This document shows positions 17,621 through 27,064 of a DNA stretch of 64,000 bases, one piece after another. This DNA is from Saprospiraceae bacterium (GTDB lineage: Bacteria; Bacteroidota; Bacteroidia; Chitinophagales; Saprospiraceae), in assembly GCA_013214355.1 (NCBI GenBank), contig JABSSL010000020.1, positions 34,775-98,774 of the forward strand, read 5' to 3'. The position numbers and the translations under genes are program-made. The notes beneath the pieces were generated by a model. The model made no database searches, was not told the origin of the DNA, and saw nothing but the letters and a program-made list of their open reading frames with translations. The first letter of the stretch is position 1. Each line of letters opens with the position of its first letter.

Positions 17621-18586
17621 ATGGCCCAAGCTCTACAAATCGCCATCCTCGATGGCTTTACCCTAAATCCAGGAGATTTGGACTGGAAAGCCTTGGATTC
17701 TCTAGGTGAGATCCAGATCCATGATCATAGTGCCAGTGATCTGCTGCTCGAACGGGCTAAGGGTAAGGGAGTATTGGTGGTCAATAAAGCACCGATTGGC
17801 AGAGCTCTCATGGAGCAATTAACAGAATTGAAGCTCATCACCCTCACCGCTACCGGCTACAATAACATTGATGTTGAAGCAGCTAAGGAACTGGGAATTA
17901 CCGTATGTAATGTTCGGGGATATGGCTCTCATACGGTTGCTCAGCATGTTTTTGCCTTGCTCCTCAGTTTTACCAATCAAGTGTGGCAGCACCATCAGAG
18001 CGTACAGGAGGGAGATTGGTCAAGCCAGGACAACTTCTGCTATACCTTGGAAACGCTGTATGAGTTACAGGGTAAAACGATGGGCATATATGGATTGGGT
18101 AAAATAGGGCAAAGTGTAGCTCAAATCGCTCAAGCTTTTGGAATGCAAGTACTTTCCCACCACAAGCACCCGGAAAGAGATGCACGCCCAGGGGTAGAGT
18201 TTGTAGGCGTTGAAGAGCTATTCATGCGAAGTGATTTTGTGACCTTACATGCGCCGCTATCCAATCAGAATGCTGGCTTTGTTAATTCCAGCTTGTTAAA
18301 GAAAATGAAGCCCTCCGCTATCTTGATCAATACCGGCAGAGGAGGCTTAATCAATGAAGCTGATCTTAAGACCGCTCTGCAAGAAGGAACGATCCGTGGA
18401 GCTGCCCTGGATGTTTTGTCCAGCGAACCGCCACCAAAAGATCATCCTCTTTTTGGTTTGCACAATTGTATCATTACCCCCCATATTGCATGGGCGAGTC
18501 AAGCAGCCCGCAAAAGACTAATCAGTGAAACCAAGGCCAACATTGAGGCCTTTTTTGCTGGAGAAGCAAGGAATGTAGTCGTTTAA
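17621..18586 (+). CDS. D-2-hydroxyacid dehydrogenase (NAD-dependent)
   Basis: The 321-residue enzyme belongs to the D-isomer-specific 2-hydroxyacid dehydrogenases. The NAD-binding motif is GIYGLGKIGQSVA (about residues 152-164). The catalytic Arg lies in LINTGRGGLI, the Glu in LDVLSSEPP, and the His in TPHIAWAS. The HIAWAS...AR ending is typical of glycerate dehydrogenase / hydroxypyruvate reductase (HprA)-like members, so reduction of hydroxypyruvate or glyoxylate is the best guess. It is followed after 29 bp by xseA, whose start codon is weak, so the two may be cotranscribed. Confidence 0.88.
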   Translation: MAQALQIAILDGFTLNPGDLDWKALDSLGEIQIHDHSASDLLLERAKGKGVLVVNKAPIGRALMEQLTELKLITLTATGYNNIDVEAAKELGITVCNVRGYGSHTVAQHVFALLLSFTNQVWQHHQSVQEGDWSSQDNFCYTLETLYELQGKTMGIYGLGKIGQSVAQIAQAFGMQVLSHHKHPERDARPGVEFVGVEELFMRSDFVTLHAPLSNQNAGFVNSSLLKKMKPSAILINTGRGGLINEADLKTALQEGTIRGAALDVLSSEPPPKDHPLFGLHNCIITPHIAWASQAARKRLISETKANIEAFFAGEARNVVV

Positions 18587-18615
18587 CCCAAAATCACGCA
18601 TAAAGACTTAAAAAT

Positions 18616-19848
18616 TTGCAGACCTATTCACTCTTCGAACTCAACGAGTATATCCGTAGGATACTGGCGCTGAATCTACCAGACGCCGTATGGGTAACTT
18701 GTGAGATTGCTCAATTCAATGAGTCCAGAGGGAATTACTTTTTAGAGTTGGTGGAGAAATCCGAGGAAGAGGATACCATCATTGCCCGAACAGAAGCAGC
18801 CCTTTGGGGCCCAAACTACCGGCAACTAAGGAAGAAGATTGGTAAGAAACTGGTAGATATTCTACAGGAGGGTTTGGAGGTAAAAGTTCAGGTGCGCGTG
18901 AGTTTCCATGAACGCTATGGCCTGAAGATGGTAATCGAGGATGTAGATCCCACGTACACCTTGGGCAAACTAGCGCTTAAACGACAACAAACCATTGAAC
19001 GCCTCGAGAAAGAAGGCAAGATAGACCAAAATGCACAATTGGAATTACCAAGCGTACTCCAGCGGATTGCCGTCCTCTCCTCCCCCACAGCGGCGGGACT
19101 TCAGGACTTTGAAAATCAGCTTCGCTTTAATCCTTATCACTACCATTACCAAGTGGATTTGTTTCCTACGGCTATGCAGGGGGATAGGGTGAGTGAAGAA
19201 ATGCGCACCCAGTTGCGGAAGATTTCAAAGCGGGAGCATTTGTATGAGGTCGTGGTAATTATCAGAGGCGGAGGAGCACGACTAGATTTACAAGCCTTTA
19301 ACGATTATGACCTTTGTGCTGCTTTGGCAGACTGCCCCCTACCCATACTCACGGGAATTGGTCATGATATCGATGAGACCGTAGCCGATTTGGTGGCTCA
19401 CCAAAGCCTAAAAACCCCAACCGCCGTAGCAGAATACCTTATTCAGCACAATGCAGCCTTTGAGGGGGAGTTAATGCTACTAGCCCAGCAGCTTACTCAG
19501 ATTAGTCAATTGGAATTGCAGCTAGCGGAGAATGAACTCCTAAAATACCAACAAGTGCTACAACTGGGATCGAATAATAAATTGGAACAATTGGAGGTGG
19601 AACTAAAACATCTTCAACAGTTATTGAATCCATTGAGCAAGATCAAGTTGCAAAAAGAACAGTTGGCCTTAGATCAATTCTCCCAAGTAATAAGCTTGCT
19701 GGATCTGGAGGCGACACTAGCACGCGGCTATTCTCTAACTGTAAAGGGCGGGAAGGTCATTCAATCTAAAACCGAACTCTCACCGGAAGATGAAATCGAA
19801 ATCCGCTTTAAGGATGGATCGGTGGATGGTAAAATATCCTCTTCCTAG
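18616..19848 (+). CDS. xseA: exodeoxyribonuclease VII large subunit
   Basis: XseA is the catalytic subunit of exonuclease VII, which degrades single-stranded DNA in both directions during repair. The 410-residue protein has the N-terminal OB-fold (YSLFELNEYIRRIL, VWVTCEIAQFNESRGNYFLEL) and the catalytic domain with AVLSSPTAAGLQDFEN, VVIIRGGGARLDLQAFND and LTGIGHDIDETVADLVAH. A long coiled coil follows (residues ~270-365), then the C-terminal ARGYSLTVKGGKVI. The only usable start is the TTG at 18616: an in-frame TAA lies at 18601-18603, the first Met codon is >100 residues in, and the protein from the TTG matches the family start exactly. xseB follows 127 bp later. Confidence 0.94.
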   Translation: MQTYSLFELNEYIRRILALNLPDAVWVTCEIAQFNESRGNYFLELVEKSEEEDTIIARTEAALWGPNYRQLRKKIGKKLVDILQEGLEVKVQVRVSFHERYGLKMVIEDVDPTYTLGKLALKRQQTIERLEKEGKIDQNAQLELPSVLQRIAVLSSPTAAGLQDFENQLRFNPYHYHYQVDLFPTAMQGDRVSEEMRTQLRKISKREHLYEVVVIIRGGGARLDLQAFNDYDLCAALADCPLPILTGIGHDIDETVADLVAHQSLKTPTAVAEYLIQHNAAFEGELMLLAQQLTQISQLELQLAENELLKYQQVLQLGSNNKLEQLEVELKHLQQLLNPLSKIKLQKEQLALDQFSQVISLLDLEATLARGYSLTVKGGKVIQSKTELSPEDEIEIRFKDGSVDGKISSS

Positions 19849-19975
19849 ACAAATGTCGTGGACAATCACAAAATAATAGTCAAAAGCGATGCTGACGATT
19901 ATTGTCAGTAAAGTATTGCATCTTATTTTTGAGTGTCTCTAAACATGAAATTTAGCCGAGAACCAAAATAGCCTA

Positions 19976-20170
19976 ATGTCTATGAAAACGTACGAGGAAT
20001 CTCTAGCCGAAATCAAAGCCATTGTCAAGGCCCTACAAGAAGGCAATATTAGTATAGATCAACTGTCTGAAGAAGTTGGTAAAGCCAGTGAATTAATTCA
20101 GTACTGTCGGACTAAACTTAGGAAAACGGGACTGGAATTGGAGCAGCTATTTTCTGAAGCCAGTGAATAG
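19976..20170 (+). CDS. xseB: exodeoxyribonuclease VII small subunit
   Basis: The 64-residue product (MSMKTYEESLAEIKAIVKAL...) is the helical hairpin XseB, several copies of which bind the XseA coiled coil. Typical features are TYEESLAEIKAIV, LQEGNISIDQL and the C-terminal helix YCRTKLRKTGLELEQLF. ATG at 19976 or 19982 could serve. In most genomes xseB abuts xseA; here the 127-bp gap is longer than usual. Confidence 0.92.
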   Translation: MSMKTYEESLAEIKAIVKALQEGNISIDQLSEEVGKASELIQYCRTKLRKTGLELEQLFSEASE

Positions 20171-20262
20171 TGCTAAGATGATCTTACTATAGGCGTACCT
20201 CAAGCTTTATCTTTTTCTAGATTCAATCAGAAAAGAAAATTATAGCTGAGTAAAATATTAAA

Positions 20263-20437
20263 TTGACTTTACTGACTTTCCCTAAGCTGATCTACCTTAT
20301 CCTGGCTACAGGCTCAGGTAGATTCCCAAGACAACCCTCCGAGCCGTTTCTTTACGCACTCTGGCCAGCTAGATGCCATTCTTCTTAATCCATATTCCTA
20401 CTTGCCAAGTTTTGAGAGCATTGAAGAACTACCGTAA
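20263..20437 (+). pseudogene. possible relic of a small secreted-protein gene
   Basis: After xseB, one frame reads a signal-like hydrophobic stretch (LTLLTFPKLIYLIL, from 20263). Beyond about 20305 the adjacent frame continues as WLQAQVDSQDNPP and ends ESIEELP at the TAA 20435-20437. Joined by a frameshift, they would make a ~55-residue exported peptide cleaved after a QAQ-type site. No ATG starts it. It may be a decayed gene or chance; I do not recognise the sequence. A nested inverted repeat (atctacct / aggtagat, 20290-20323) overlaps the junction. Confidence 0.25.
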
Positions 20438-20475
20438 TCTCTTAGGATCTCGATTCCCTCTCCTGGCCCAAAACT

Positions 20476-20517
20476 AAAGCGCCCCGATTCAGACAAGATG
20501 CTGAATCGGGGCGCTTT
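20476..20517. terminator. strong bidirectional terminator
   Basis: A perfect 17-bp stem (aaagcgccccgattcag at 20476-20492 with its complement at 20501-20517) and an 8-base loop. The stem starts with AAA and ends with TTT, so it can work in both directions. It lies 27 bp beyond the stop of the large adhesin gene (minus strand) and downstream of xseB. Confidence 0.88.
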
Positions 20518-20543
20518 CCGTTTTAGGGAATTGCTGCTGCTGC

Positions 20544-23500
20544 TTAGCGAGCGAGTGTCACATCCCCTTTCTCTTCCTTGCGAAGTCCACCTGGCAATTC
20601 ATAGATGATCTGATAAACATATACATCCGATGGTGCTGGCTTGCCATTATGTTCTCCTTCCCATGGGGTATTGTCACTAACATTATGAACAATTTGTCCC
20701 CAGCGATTAAACACCTTAAAGGTGACTACCTGTATGGCTGTACCCGGGAAAAAAGCTTTGAATTCATCATTCACCTCATCCCCATTTGGAGTAAATACAT
20801 TAGGAATCATTGGAGTTGGGTTGAAAACAAAAACTCCGATAGTAGCTGTTGCAGTACAACCTGTAGGGGTGGTTACAGTCAAGGTATAGAAGAAAGTCTC
20901 CTGTTCTGGCTCTTCACCATTAATGAAGGGGCGAACGATAACACTTGCTCCATCAGATGGTTCCTGAACTCCTTCTCCTTCCCACTGATAAGTTAAACCA
21001 TCAATAGCCGGTAAAATTTGTGCCGTTAAGGTCACAGTTTCCCCATTGAAAATAGTATCCGGAATAGGTACGAAAGTAATTTCAGGCGCGTCAAAGACTT
21101 GTACATCTGCAGAAGCTGTAGCTGTTCCACAGTTTGGACCGTAAGTGTAGTTAACGCTAACCGTAACGCTAGACTGCAGGTTGGTTAGATTGAAGCTAGG
21201 TCCCGTTTGATCAGTAGGCTGACCGTTCACCAACCATTCGAATACTTGTTGAACATTGGCTGGCGCTGTACCCATTGCATTGAAAGTGATATCATCTCCT
21301 CTACAAACCTCCGTTGGTCCATCAAGGGAAACTGTGGCATCTTGCACCACAAAAATCGTTACCTGTTGGGTTACAGGACCACAGTCATTCGTAGCTGTCA
21401 ACTCATAAGTAGTAGTTTCTTCTGGAGACACCGCCAAACCAGGATCAGTAGAACTAAAGCCTGGATTATCTGGGGAAACCCATAAATAGGTGGCATCCGC
21501 TTCTGCCGGTGCTTCATTCAGCCGTATCGTCTCGGTACTTCCAACACAAATAACCTGATCTGGTACTAACTGTATTAAAGGCAAGGGATCTACATTAATG
21601 GTCATAGAGGCAGATCCCGGACAATCATTCAGATCACCTTGTACCGTATAGGTCGTCGTTTGAACCGCTATCGCGATCGGATCTTCACAATCTGTACAAC
21701 TTAGCCCCTCCATCGGCATCCACATCACTTCATCAATACCCGGGTCATAGGTTGTGGTTATTTGTACTGGCGACCCCGCACAAACCGTAGTATCCATCGG
21801 CATAATCCGAATCTGTGGTATCGGTTTCACTTCGACATCTGCAAAAGAGGTATCTACACATACGCCTAAAGTAGCTACCCGGAAGTAGCGCGAAGTCGTA
21901 TCTGGATTCAAAACCATGTTGTATAGAGAATCGCCACTGATAAAGCCACTACCACCTCCCCACTGGAATTCAATATCTTCAAAATCACTAGGCTCGAAGA
22001 TCTCAGAGGTCAATACCAATAAGGATCCTTCACAGATCGAAGTATCTGAAGGCATAATATCCAAATTGACCGGTAGCGAATCTACTTCTATAAAGATGGA
22101 ATCCGTGCGAACACACCCATTCGGGGCATTTACAGTCGCATAATAGGTCGTTGGAAAATCCGGAGTTGCGGTGATGCTACGACCTTCTGCAGCACTTAGT
22201 CCTGCCGTAGGGAACCAGGTCACCGTGGAATCAGCAGGCGTGGCTTCTACCTCAAGGGCTACTTCCTCTCCCCGACAAACCGCTAAACTGTCCGCTCCCA
22301 AAATATCGATGGAAATTTCTGTCATAGTCACTTCAAAGGAAGCGGTAGTAGAACAGATATCTCTAGAGGCAGTCAGTGAATAAGTACCGCTAGAAGTAAT
22401 TATTGCCGAAGTATTAGCTAAGGCATCATCCGCAATGGTTCCAGGGCCACTCCATTGATAACTTACATCCGCCTCAATCATGGTAGCTCCCAGAACTAGC
22501 TCGTCATCTTGACAAACGGTAGTATCGGGTAGAACACTGAGCACTGGCAGTGCCAAGAAATCAACTACCACCGAGTCTAAAGATGGTACTGGACAGTCCG
22601 CATTGGTTACGGATAGCAAATAAGTTGTGCTTTCGGTTGGTGTAGCTGATGGATTAGCCTCAGTTGAGTTGAATCCGCCCGGGCGAGAAGTCCAAACATA
22701 AGAAGTACCATCCACTGGCGCTCCACCTAAGTCCAACGATTCACCCTCACAAAGCGTCAAATCATCTGCAATATTATATTGAGGAGCTTCACTGTCTAAT
22801 ACGGTCAAGGTCATATCGTCCGTGAGCGTACAAGAAGGGGTTACCAGTGTAACTGTAACGGTGTAGTCTCCCGCAGCATCAGCTGAAACCATAGGATCAG
22901 GACAATCGGTACAACTCAAAGTGACCCCATCCTGTGCTGACCAAGTATAGTCTCCAATATCAAAATCTAATCCGGCCACGATCTGGAATTCTTCTCCTCG
23001 ACATACCGTTGCATTTGGTCCTGCATCCACTGCATATACTACTACTTCTACCGAAATGGTATCCGTAAAGCAAACGCCTTGAATTTCGGCTTGATAAGTT
23101 GTTGTTTCATCCGGTGTAGCAATCGGATCAAAGCAGTTGTTACAAGACAAAGATTCTGTTCCACTGATCCAGGTAATATTATCTACTACCTCCTCAATCT
23201 GAATTTGTACAGAAGAACCTTGGCAAACTACCGTATCACCGGCGGTAACTTCTGGAATAATTGGATCCAAAACGGCAGCGTCTGATGGCCCCCAATCAAT
23301 AGAAATTTCTCCACTCTGAATATCATTTCCCCAGTCATTGACTAGCACTAGGTAAATTTCGCCAGGTTGGGCTTGAATTGGTCTTACGAAATCGTCCCCT
23401 CCTGCTCCAGGCTCAGCCCCACAGTCATATTCATCCGTAACGGGTTGGCCATCAGCATTTACATTCGCTAGTCCGGTTGGCTCTACGCCAGCCGCCCATG

Positions 23501-25118
23501 AAGAACGTACGGGTTGATTCGTTTCTATAAAATTGATCACCTCATTAGGGCTAAGACAAACTTGCTCGTTCGTAAAAGGTCCCCAAACATTGAAGTCAAT
23601 ATCGGAAGCTTCAGATGGATTAGCCGCTTCGATGATGAAGCCAAAATCTCCAGCTTCTTGCGCCTCAATACTGAACCAATAGTAGTTTGGCTGATTAGAT
23701 CCGATGTTTAACCAACATCCATCATTTTGCCCTTCATTAAAGGCTATATCTTGAAATCCTTGTTGGAATTGTAAGACAACGGGTAAACCGTCTTCCCGTA
23801 AACAACCATTTAAGGGGTTGCAAAGGGCATTGGTTAGAGCGGGCGAAAGGGCACAGTCTGTCTCGGTGATATTAATATCAAAAGTTGTACAGCCCGACGC
23901 ATTTGCCACCACGATATAATAAGATCGTGGATCCTTTAAATCTACACTGCCAATCACCCCAGCAGCTCCCACTCCCACACAACTCGAATTGGGGTCGTTT
24001 GGTGGTCCATCTAATACCAATACCCCCGTTCCTGGAGCCGCATTAGACAGTTCGATTCTGGCGCAAAGATTGCCAGGAGAGTCGTAGCGGAATACATAAT
24101 CTGGTCCTTGTACAAAACTCGCTCCTTCACAAGCCGTTTGCCCGATAGAAGCACCACCTTCACAGGTGTCAAAGGAATCGGAGAATGGTATGCTAGCAAT
24201 TTCTGTTGGATTGCCTGAAGTAGAACCGCCACACGCGTTAGGGGTACAAGTCCAGGTCAACATAAATCCATCAAGATTAACGGAAAGGTCAGATTGGAAT
24301 TGAATCGTAGCACAATCGCTTTCTACGTAAACCGGCAAATTATTAACTACGCCAAATAAGTTAGCGACCAAAGGTGCATCTGTACTGGTTCCTGCATAAA
24401 CGCGAAGGAAGTCAATACCAGCTCCAAACAAGGTTTCTGTCGCTAATTCTACTACATCAATTTGAAGGCAAGAATGCGGATCATCTGGACAAATGGTGAA
24501 AGTACTATTCTCGTTGATGCCATAGGCGCCATCCGGTCCACCTGAATCATATAAGGTCCCAGTACAAGCTGTTGTGCTAGGCGCATCTCCTATATTGAAG
24601 TCTGCGACAAATTCTTCTACACATACGGTAAAATCACCCCAGTTTGGAGTGCCCGTAGCCGAAAAATCATTGATACGTAAGAAAAAAGTAACATTTGCGG
24701 AAAGGTCAAAAAGATCTAACTCCAAGCTACTTGCTCCATCATTACTGGATAAACAGGCAATCTCCTGTAGTCCATTTACCAAACAGGTACCGCGATAAAC
24801 CGCTATTTGTGGATTCTGTAGCGCCGAATTCGCCCCGGCATCTGTCCCGGTGACACGAATCGTCACATCTCTGATCTCATCAGTGGTGGTAAAAGTAAAC
24901 CACACATCATTTTGCGTGGTACCTCCATTGAAACAAGTCGGATTGTTTCCAACACCTATATCACTAGCCGTGGCATCTACGTTGGTGTAGACCGTCTGCC
25001 CACAATTTGGCACGACACCCAAATCAACTTCTGCACTACATTCGTTATTACTCGGAGCCTGTCCATATGTAAAATTAATTAGGAAAAGGGAGAGCGTAAC
25101 GAGGAGAATGTTCTTCAT
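20544..25118 (-). CDS. large secreted CUB / Ig-like repeat protein, T9SS type B sorted
   Basis: I start at the ATG at 25118, giving a signal peptide (MKNILLVTLSLFLINFTYGQ); the frame is open 26 codons further without one. The 1524-residue protein has, in order: a beta-sandwich module (30-170); a CUB-like domain at ~185-291 (YDSGGPDGAYG, FLRVYAGTS); further lectin/pre-peptidase-like modules to ~640; and about ten Ig/PKD-like repeats. Each repeat opens with a VCxGE-type cysteine motif (VCRGEEFQI, LCEGESLDL, ICEGSLLVL, VCAGSPVQI and so on). It ends with a CHU_C type B sorting domain (IPNVFTPNGDEVNDEF, VFNRWGQIVH, PSDVYVYQI, KGDVTLAR). It is probably a surface-attached or released adhesin; no catalytic motif is visible. 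A strong terminator follows. Confidence 0.9.
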   Translation of the reverse strand: MKNILLVTLSLFLINFTYGQAPSNNECSAEVDLGVVPNCGQTVYTNVDATASDIGVGNNPTCFNGGTTQNDVWFTFTTTDEIRDVTIRVTGTDAGANSALQNPQIAVYRGTCLVNGLQEIACLSSNDGASSLELDLFDLSANVTFFLRINDFSATGTPNWGDFTVCVEEFVADFNIGDAPSTTACTGTLYDSGGPDGAYGINENSTFTICPDDPHSCLQIDVVELATETLFGAGIDFLRVYAGTSTDAPLVANLFGVVNNLPVYVESDCATIQFQSDLSVNLDGFMLTWTCTPNACGGSTSGNPTEIASIPFSDSFDTCEGGASIGQTACEGASFVQGPDYVFRYDSPGNLCARIELSNAAPGTGVLVLDGPPNDPNSSCVGVGAAGVIGSVDLKDPRSYYIVVANASGCTTFDINITETDCALSPALTNALCNPLNGCLREDGLPVVLQFQQGFQDIAFNEGQNDGCWLNIGSNQPNYYWFSIEAQEAGDFGFIIEAANPSEASDIDFNVWGPFTNEQVCLSPNEVINFIETNQPVRSSWAAGVEPTGLANVNADGQPVTDEYDCGAEPGAGGDDFVRPIQAQPGEIYLVLVNDWGNDIQSGEISIDWGPSDAAVLDPIIPEVTAGDTVVCQGSSVQIQIEEVVDNITWISGTESLSCNNCFDPIATPDETTTYQAEIQGVCFTDTISVEVVVYAVDAGPNATVCRGEEFQIVAGLDFDIGDYTWSAQDGVTLSCTDCPDPMVSADAAGDYTVTVTLVTPSCTLTDDMTLTVLDSEAPQYNIADDLTLCEGESLDLGGAPVDGTSYVWTSRPGGFNSTEANPSATPTESTTYLLSVTNADCPVPSLDSVVVDFLALPVLSVLPDTTVCQDDELVLGATMIEADVSYQWSGPGTIADDALANTSAIITSSGTYSLTASRDICSTTASFEVTMTEISIDILGADSLAVCRGEEVALEVEATPADSTVTWFPTAGLSAAEGRSITATPDFPTTYYATVNAPNGCVRTDSIFIEVDSLPVNLDIMPSDTSICEGSLLVLTSEIFEPSDFEDIEFQWGGGSGFISGDSLYNMVLNPDTTSRYFRVATLGVCVDTSFADVEVKPIPQIRIMPMDTTVCAGSPVQITTTYDPGIDEVMWMPMEGLSCTDCEDPIAIAVQTTTYTVQGDLNDCPGSASMTINVDPLPLIQLVPDQVICVGSTETIRLNEAPAEADATYLWVSPDNPGFSSTDPGLAVSPEETTTYELTATNDCGPVTQQVTIFVVQDATVSLDGPTEVCRGDDITFNAMGTAPANVQQVFEWLVNGQPTDQTGPSFNLTNLQSSVTVSVNYTYGPNCGTATASADVQVFDAPEITFVPIPDTIFNGETVTLTAQILPAIDGLTYQWEGEGVQEPSDGASVIVRPFINGEEPEQETFFYTLTVTTPTGCTATATIGVFVFNPTPMIPNVFTPNGDEVNDEFKAFFPGTAIQVVTFKVFNRWGQIVHNVSDNTPWEGEHNGKPAPSDVYVYQIIYELPGGLRKEEKGDVTLAR

Positions 25119-25472
25119 TATGATGACTTTCTTTTGGAAATTGGTTCTGTAACTTTTGGCGATCAACTTATTCGAGGGCTGATTCCGTTTGCGCATTTCG
25201 AATAAGCGCTATTTGACGAGGAAAAATGTAGTTTCCCGCTTCCTTCTAGCCGCTTTTTCATCTTGCTGTCATTGGGTTTGTTCAGGTTTTTAGACAGCTT
25301 GATCCATGCATTGCGTTGACCAAAAATAAACAAATTTTATAATTTCCATTCTGAAAGGCTCATATAGTAAAGACAGCCGACATAATACCGGCTGGCTCTA
25401 TTCTTTTTTGGGCAGCCAAGCAACCTAGACCGCCCCACAAACCGTAGTAGATTCTAAGCGAGAAACCCGGGA

Positions 25473-26387
25473 CTAAGGCTCCGTGATGAATTGAATTACG
25501 CGGCGAATTACGTCGGGGTTTTTTGTAATCTGATAATGTCCGTATCCTTTGGAGATCAGCACATTGGCTTGATCAATAGATTCAAATATGGCCAAGGCTT
25601 CACTGACGGGAACCACTCTATCCTCTTCATCATGAACGATGAGGATATCCTCCGTCGTAATGCTGTTCCCCCATTTTCCTAGACTAGCCTTGGCCACAGG
25701 CATGAGCATTTTATATTCAATGATAGTACGAAAATGTTTCTGGGCGGGTTTGGGGACACGCATAAAGTCCGTTGCTTGCTTTAACATCAACTTCATATCG
25801 TTTGGCGAACTTATGGTCACCACTCGACGGACTTCGGCGTCTATCTCCAATTGACTTAGCGCATACATCATTGCCACCCCCCCAAAAGAATGGCAAATGG
25901 CCGCCTCCACTGGCCCAACATGATGAATGAAAGCACGAATGGCTTTTGCAAATTCCGGCAAATTGGTTCTACGCCCTTCAGAGTTGCCGTGTGCCGGACC
26001 ATCAAAGGCTACCACTCGGTAACCTTCCGCTAAGAAGGGATCAACGAAGCTACGCATGGCAGTACCCCTGGATTCCCAGCCATGAACCAATAGTATGGTC
26101 TTCTCCCCTTTACCCCAGCTGTAGCCCTTCAAGACCTGCTTGCCATAAAGGAATTCAAATATCCTTGCCTTTTCTAATGTTGGATCGGATACTCTATGGC
26201 GGGCTCTTCTCCTAGGAGTCGTAAACAAGGTGTAGGTTAATTTTCCGGCTGCTTTTGGGAATATCCTCCCGATGGTTTGAAAACCAAAACGGATCGGGTG
26301 TATCAACCAAGGCGTTTGCACGCCCTCTTCCTTCTTTTTCTCTGGCCAATCCGAAGCCAGGTATTCAATTCTTTTAACTGCTTGCAT
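25473..26387 (-). CDS. alpha/beta hydrolase
   Basis: The 304-residue protein has a serine-hydrolase triad: nucleophile in ICHSFGGVAM, acid in VHDEEDRVVP and His in GYGHYQITKN. LVHGWESRGTAM supplies the oxyanion region and AFDGPAHGNSEGRR the strand after it. The N-terminal ~60 residues, rich in basic residues, have no counterpart in minimal hydrolases and may contact the membrane. The substrate is unknown. Its ATG lies one base after the TGA of the TetR regulator gene, so the two form a tight operon. The regulator probably controls this hydrolase, perhaps in response to its substrate. Confidence 0.85.
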   Translation of the reverse strand: MQAVKRIEYLASDWPEKKKEEGVQTPWLIHPIRFGFQTIGRIFPKAAGKLTYTLFTTPRRRARHRVSDPTLEKARIFEFLYGKQVLKGYSWGKGEKTILLVHGWESRGTAMRSFVDPFLAEGYRVVAFDGPAHGNSEGRRTNLPEFAKAIRAFIHHVGPVEAAICHSFGGVAMMYALSQLEIDAEVRRVVTISSPNDMKLMLKQATDFMRVPKPAQKHFRTIIEYKMLMPVAKASLGKWGNSITTEDILIVHDEEDRVVPVSEALAIFESIDQANVLISKGYGHYQITKNPDVIRRVIQFITEP

Positions 26388-26388
26388 T

Positions 26389-26988
26389 TCAATCGGGTTT
26401 TAAAGAATCGATCATCTCTACCAAATGATGAGCGATAACATCAAAGTAGTGCACATCTTTGTAAAGCTCAGCCATCATGATTCCACCTTCCAATACAGCT
26501 ATAAATCGTATCGAAAAATCCCGAGCGTTTAGGTCTATTCGAACCTGTCCTTTGGACATGCCCTTCTCGATCGTATACACCATACGATTGATCCAGACAT
26601 CCATCTGTTCCTTAACGGCAGCATGTAAAAAGCGATGGGTATTTTTCGTATCAACAGCGGTATTTTGGATGGGACAGCCACCCTCCACCGGAGGATTCAA
26701 GATTCTTTCTTTATAGAAGTATACAACGGCCTTTAACTTATCTAAGGTATTATCAATGACCTTAGTACGACGCCCCACTTCTAGTAGAACTTTTTCCACC
26801 GCCAGTTCGAAGGAGGCTAAGGCTATTTCTTCTTTACTCTGAAAATGTCCGTACAAAGCACCTTTTGACATCTTGGTCGCCTCCATAATATCCTTCATGG
26901 AAGTGCCAGCATAACCATTAAGATTAAATAGTCCTGCCGACTTGTCTAATATATGTTGCCTTGTTTTTTCAGCCTTAGTCATTGACAT
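26389..26988 (-). CDS. TetR/AcrR family transcriptional regulator
   Basis: The 199-residue protein has the TetR DNA-binding domain at residues ~8-55 (TRQHILDKSAGLFNLNGY, helix-turn-helix TSMKDIMEATKMSKGALY, GHFQSKEEI). The ligand-binding domain carries the GGCPIQNTAVD motif, as in the subgroup often found beside oxidoreductases and hydrolases. It is the first gene of an operon with the alpha/beta hydrolase. A half-site ACCGAT occurs at 26992-26997 just upstream of the ATG. A full palindrome ACCGATCGGT occurs at 27752-27761 in front of folK, so it may act at both; this is inference. Confidence 0.9.
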   Translation of the reverse strand: MSMTKAEKTRQHILDKSAGLFNLNGYAGTSMKDIMEATKMSKGALYGHFQSKEEIALASFELAVEKVLLEVGRRTKVIDNTLDKLKAVVYFYKERILNPPVEGGCPIQNTAVDTKNTHRFLHAAVKEQMDVWINRMVYTIEKGMSKGQVRIDLNARDFSIRFIAVLEGGIMMAELYKDVHYFDVIAHHLVEMIDSLKPD

Positions 26989-27064
26989 TGTACCGATGTA
27001 GTTTCTTATGGTATCATTAGGTAAAGCTTCTCCTTATGACGCTTATCTTTTCCGAGAAGACCAC

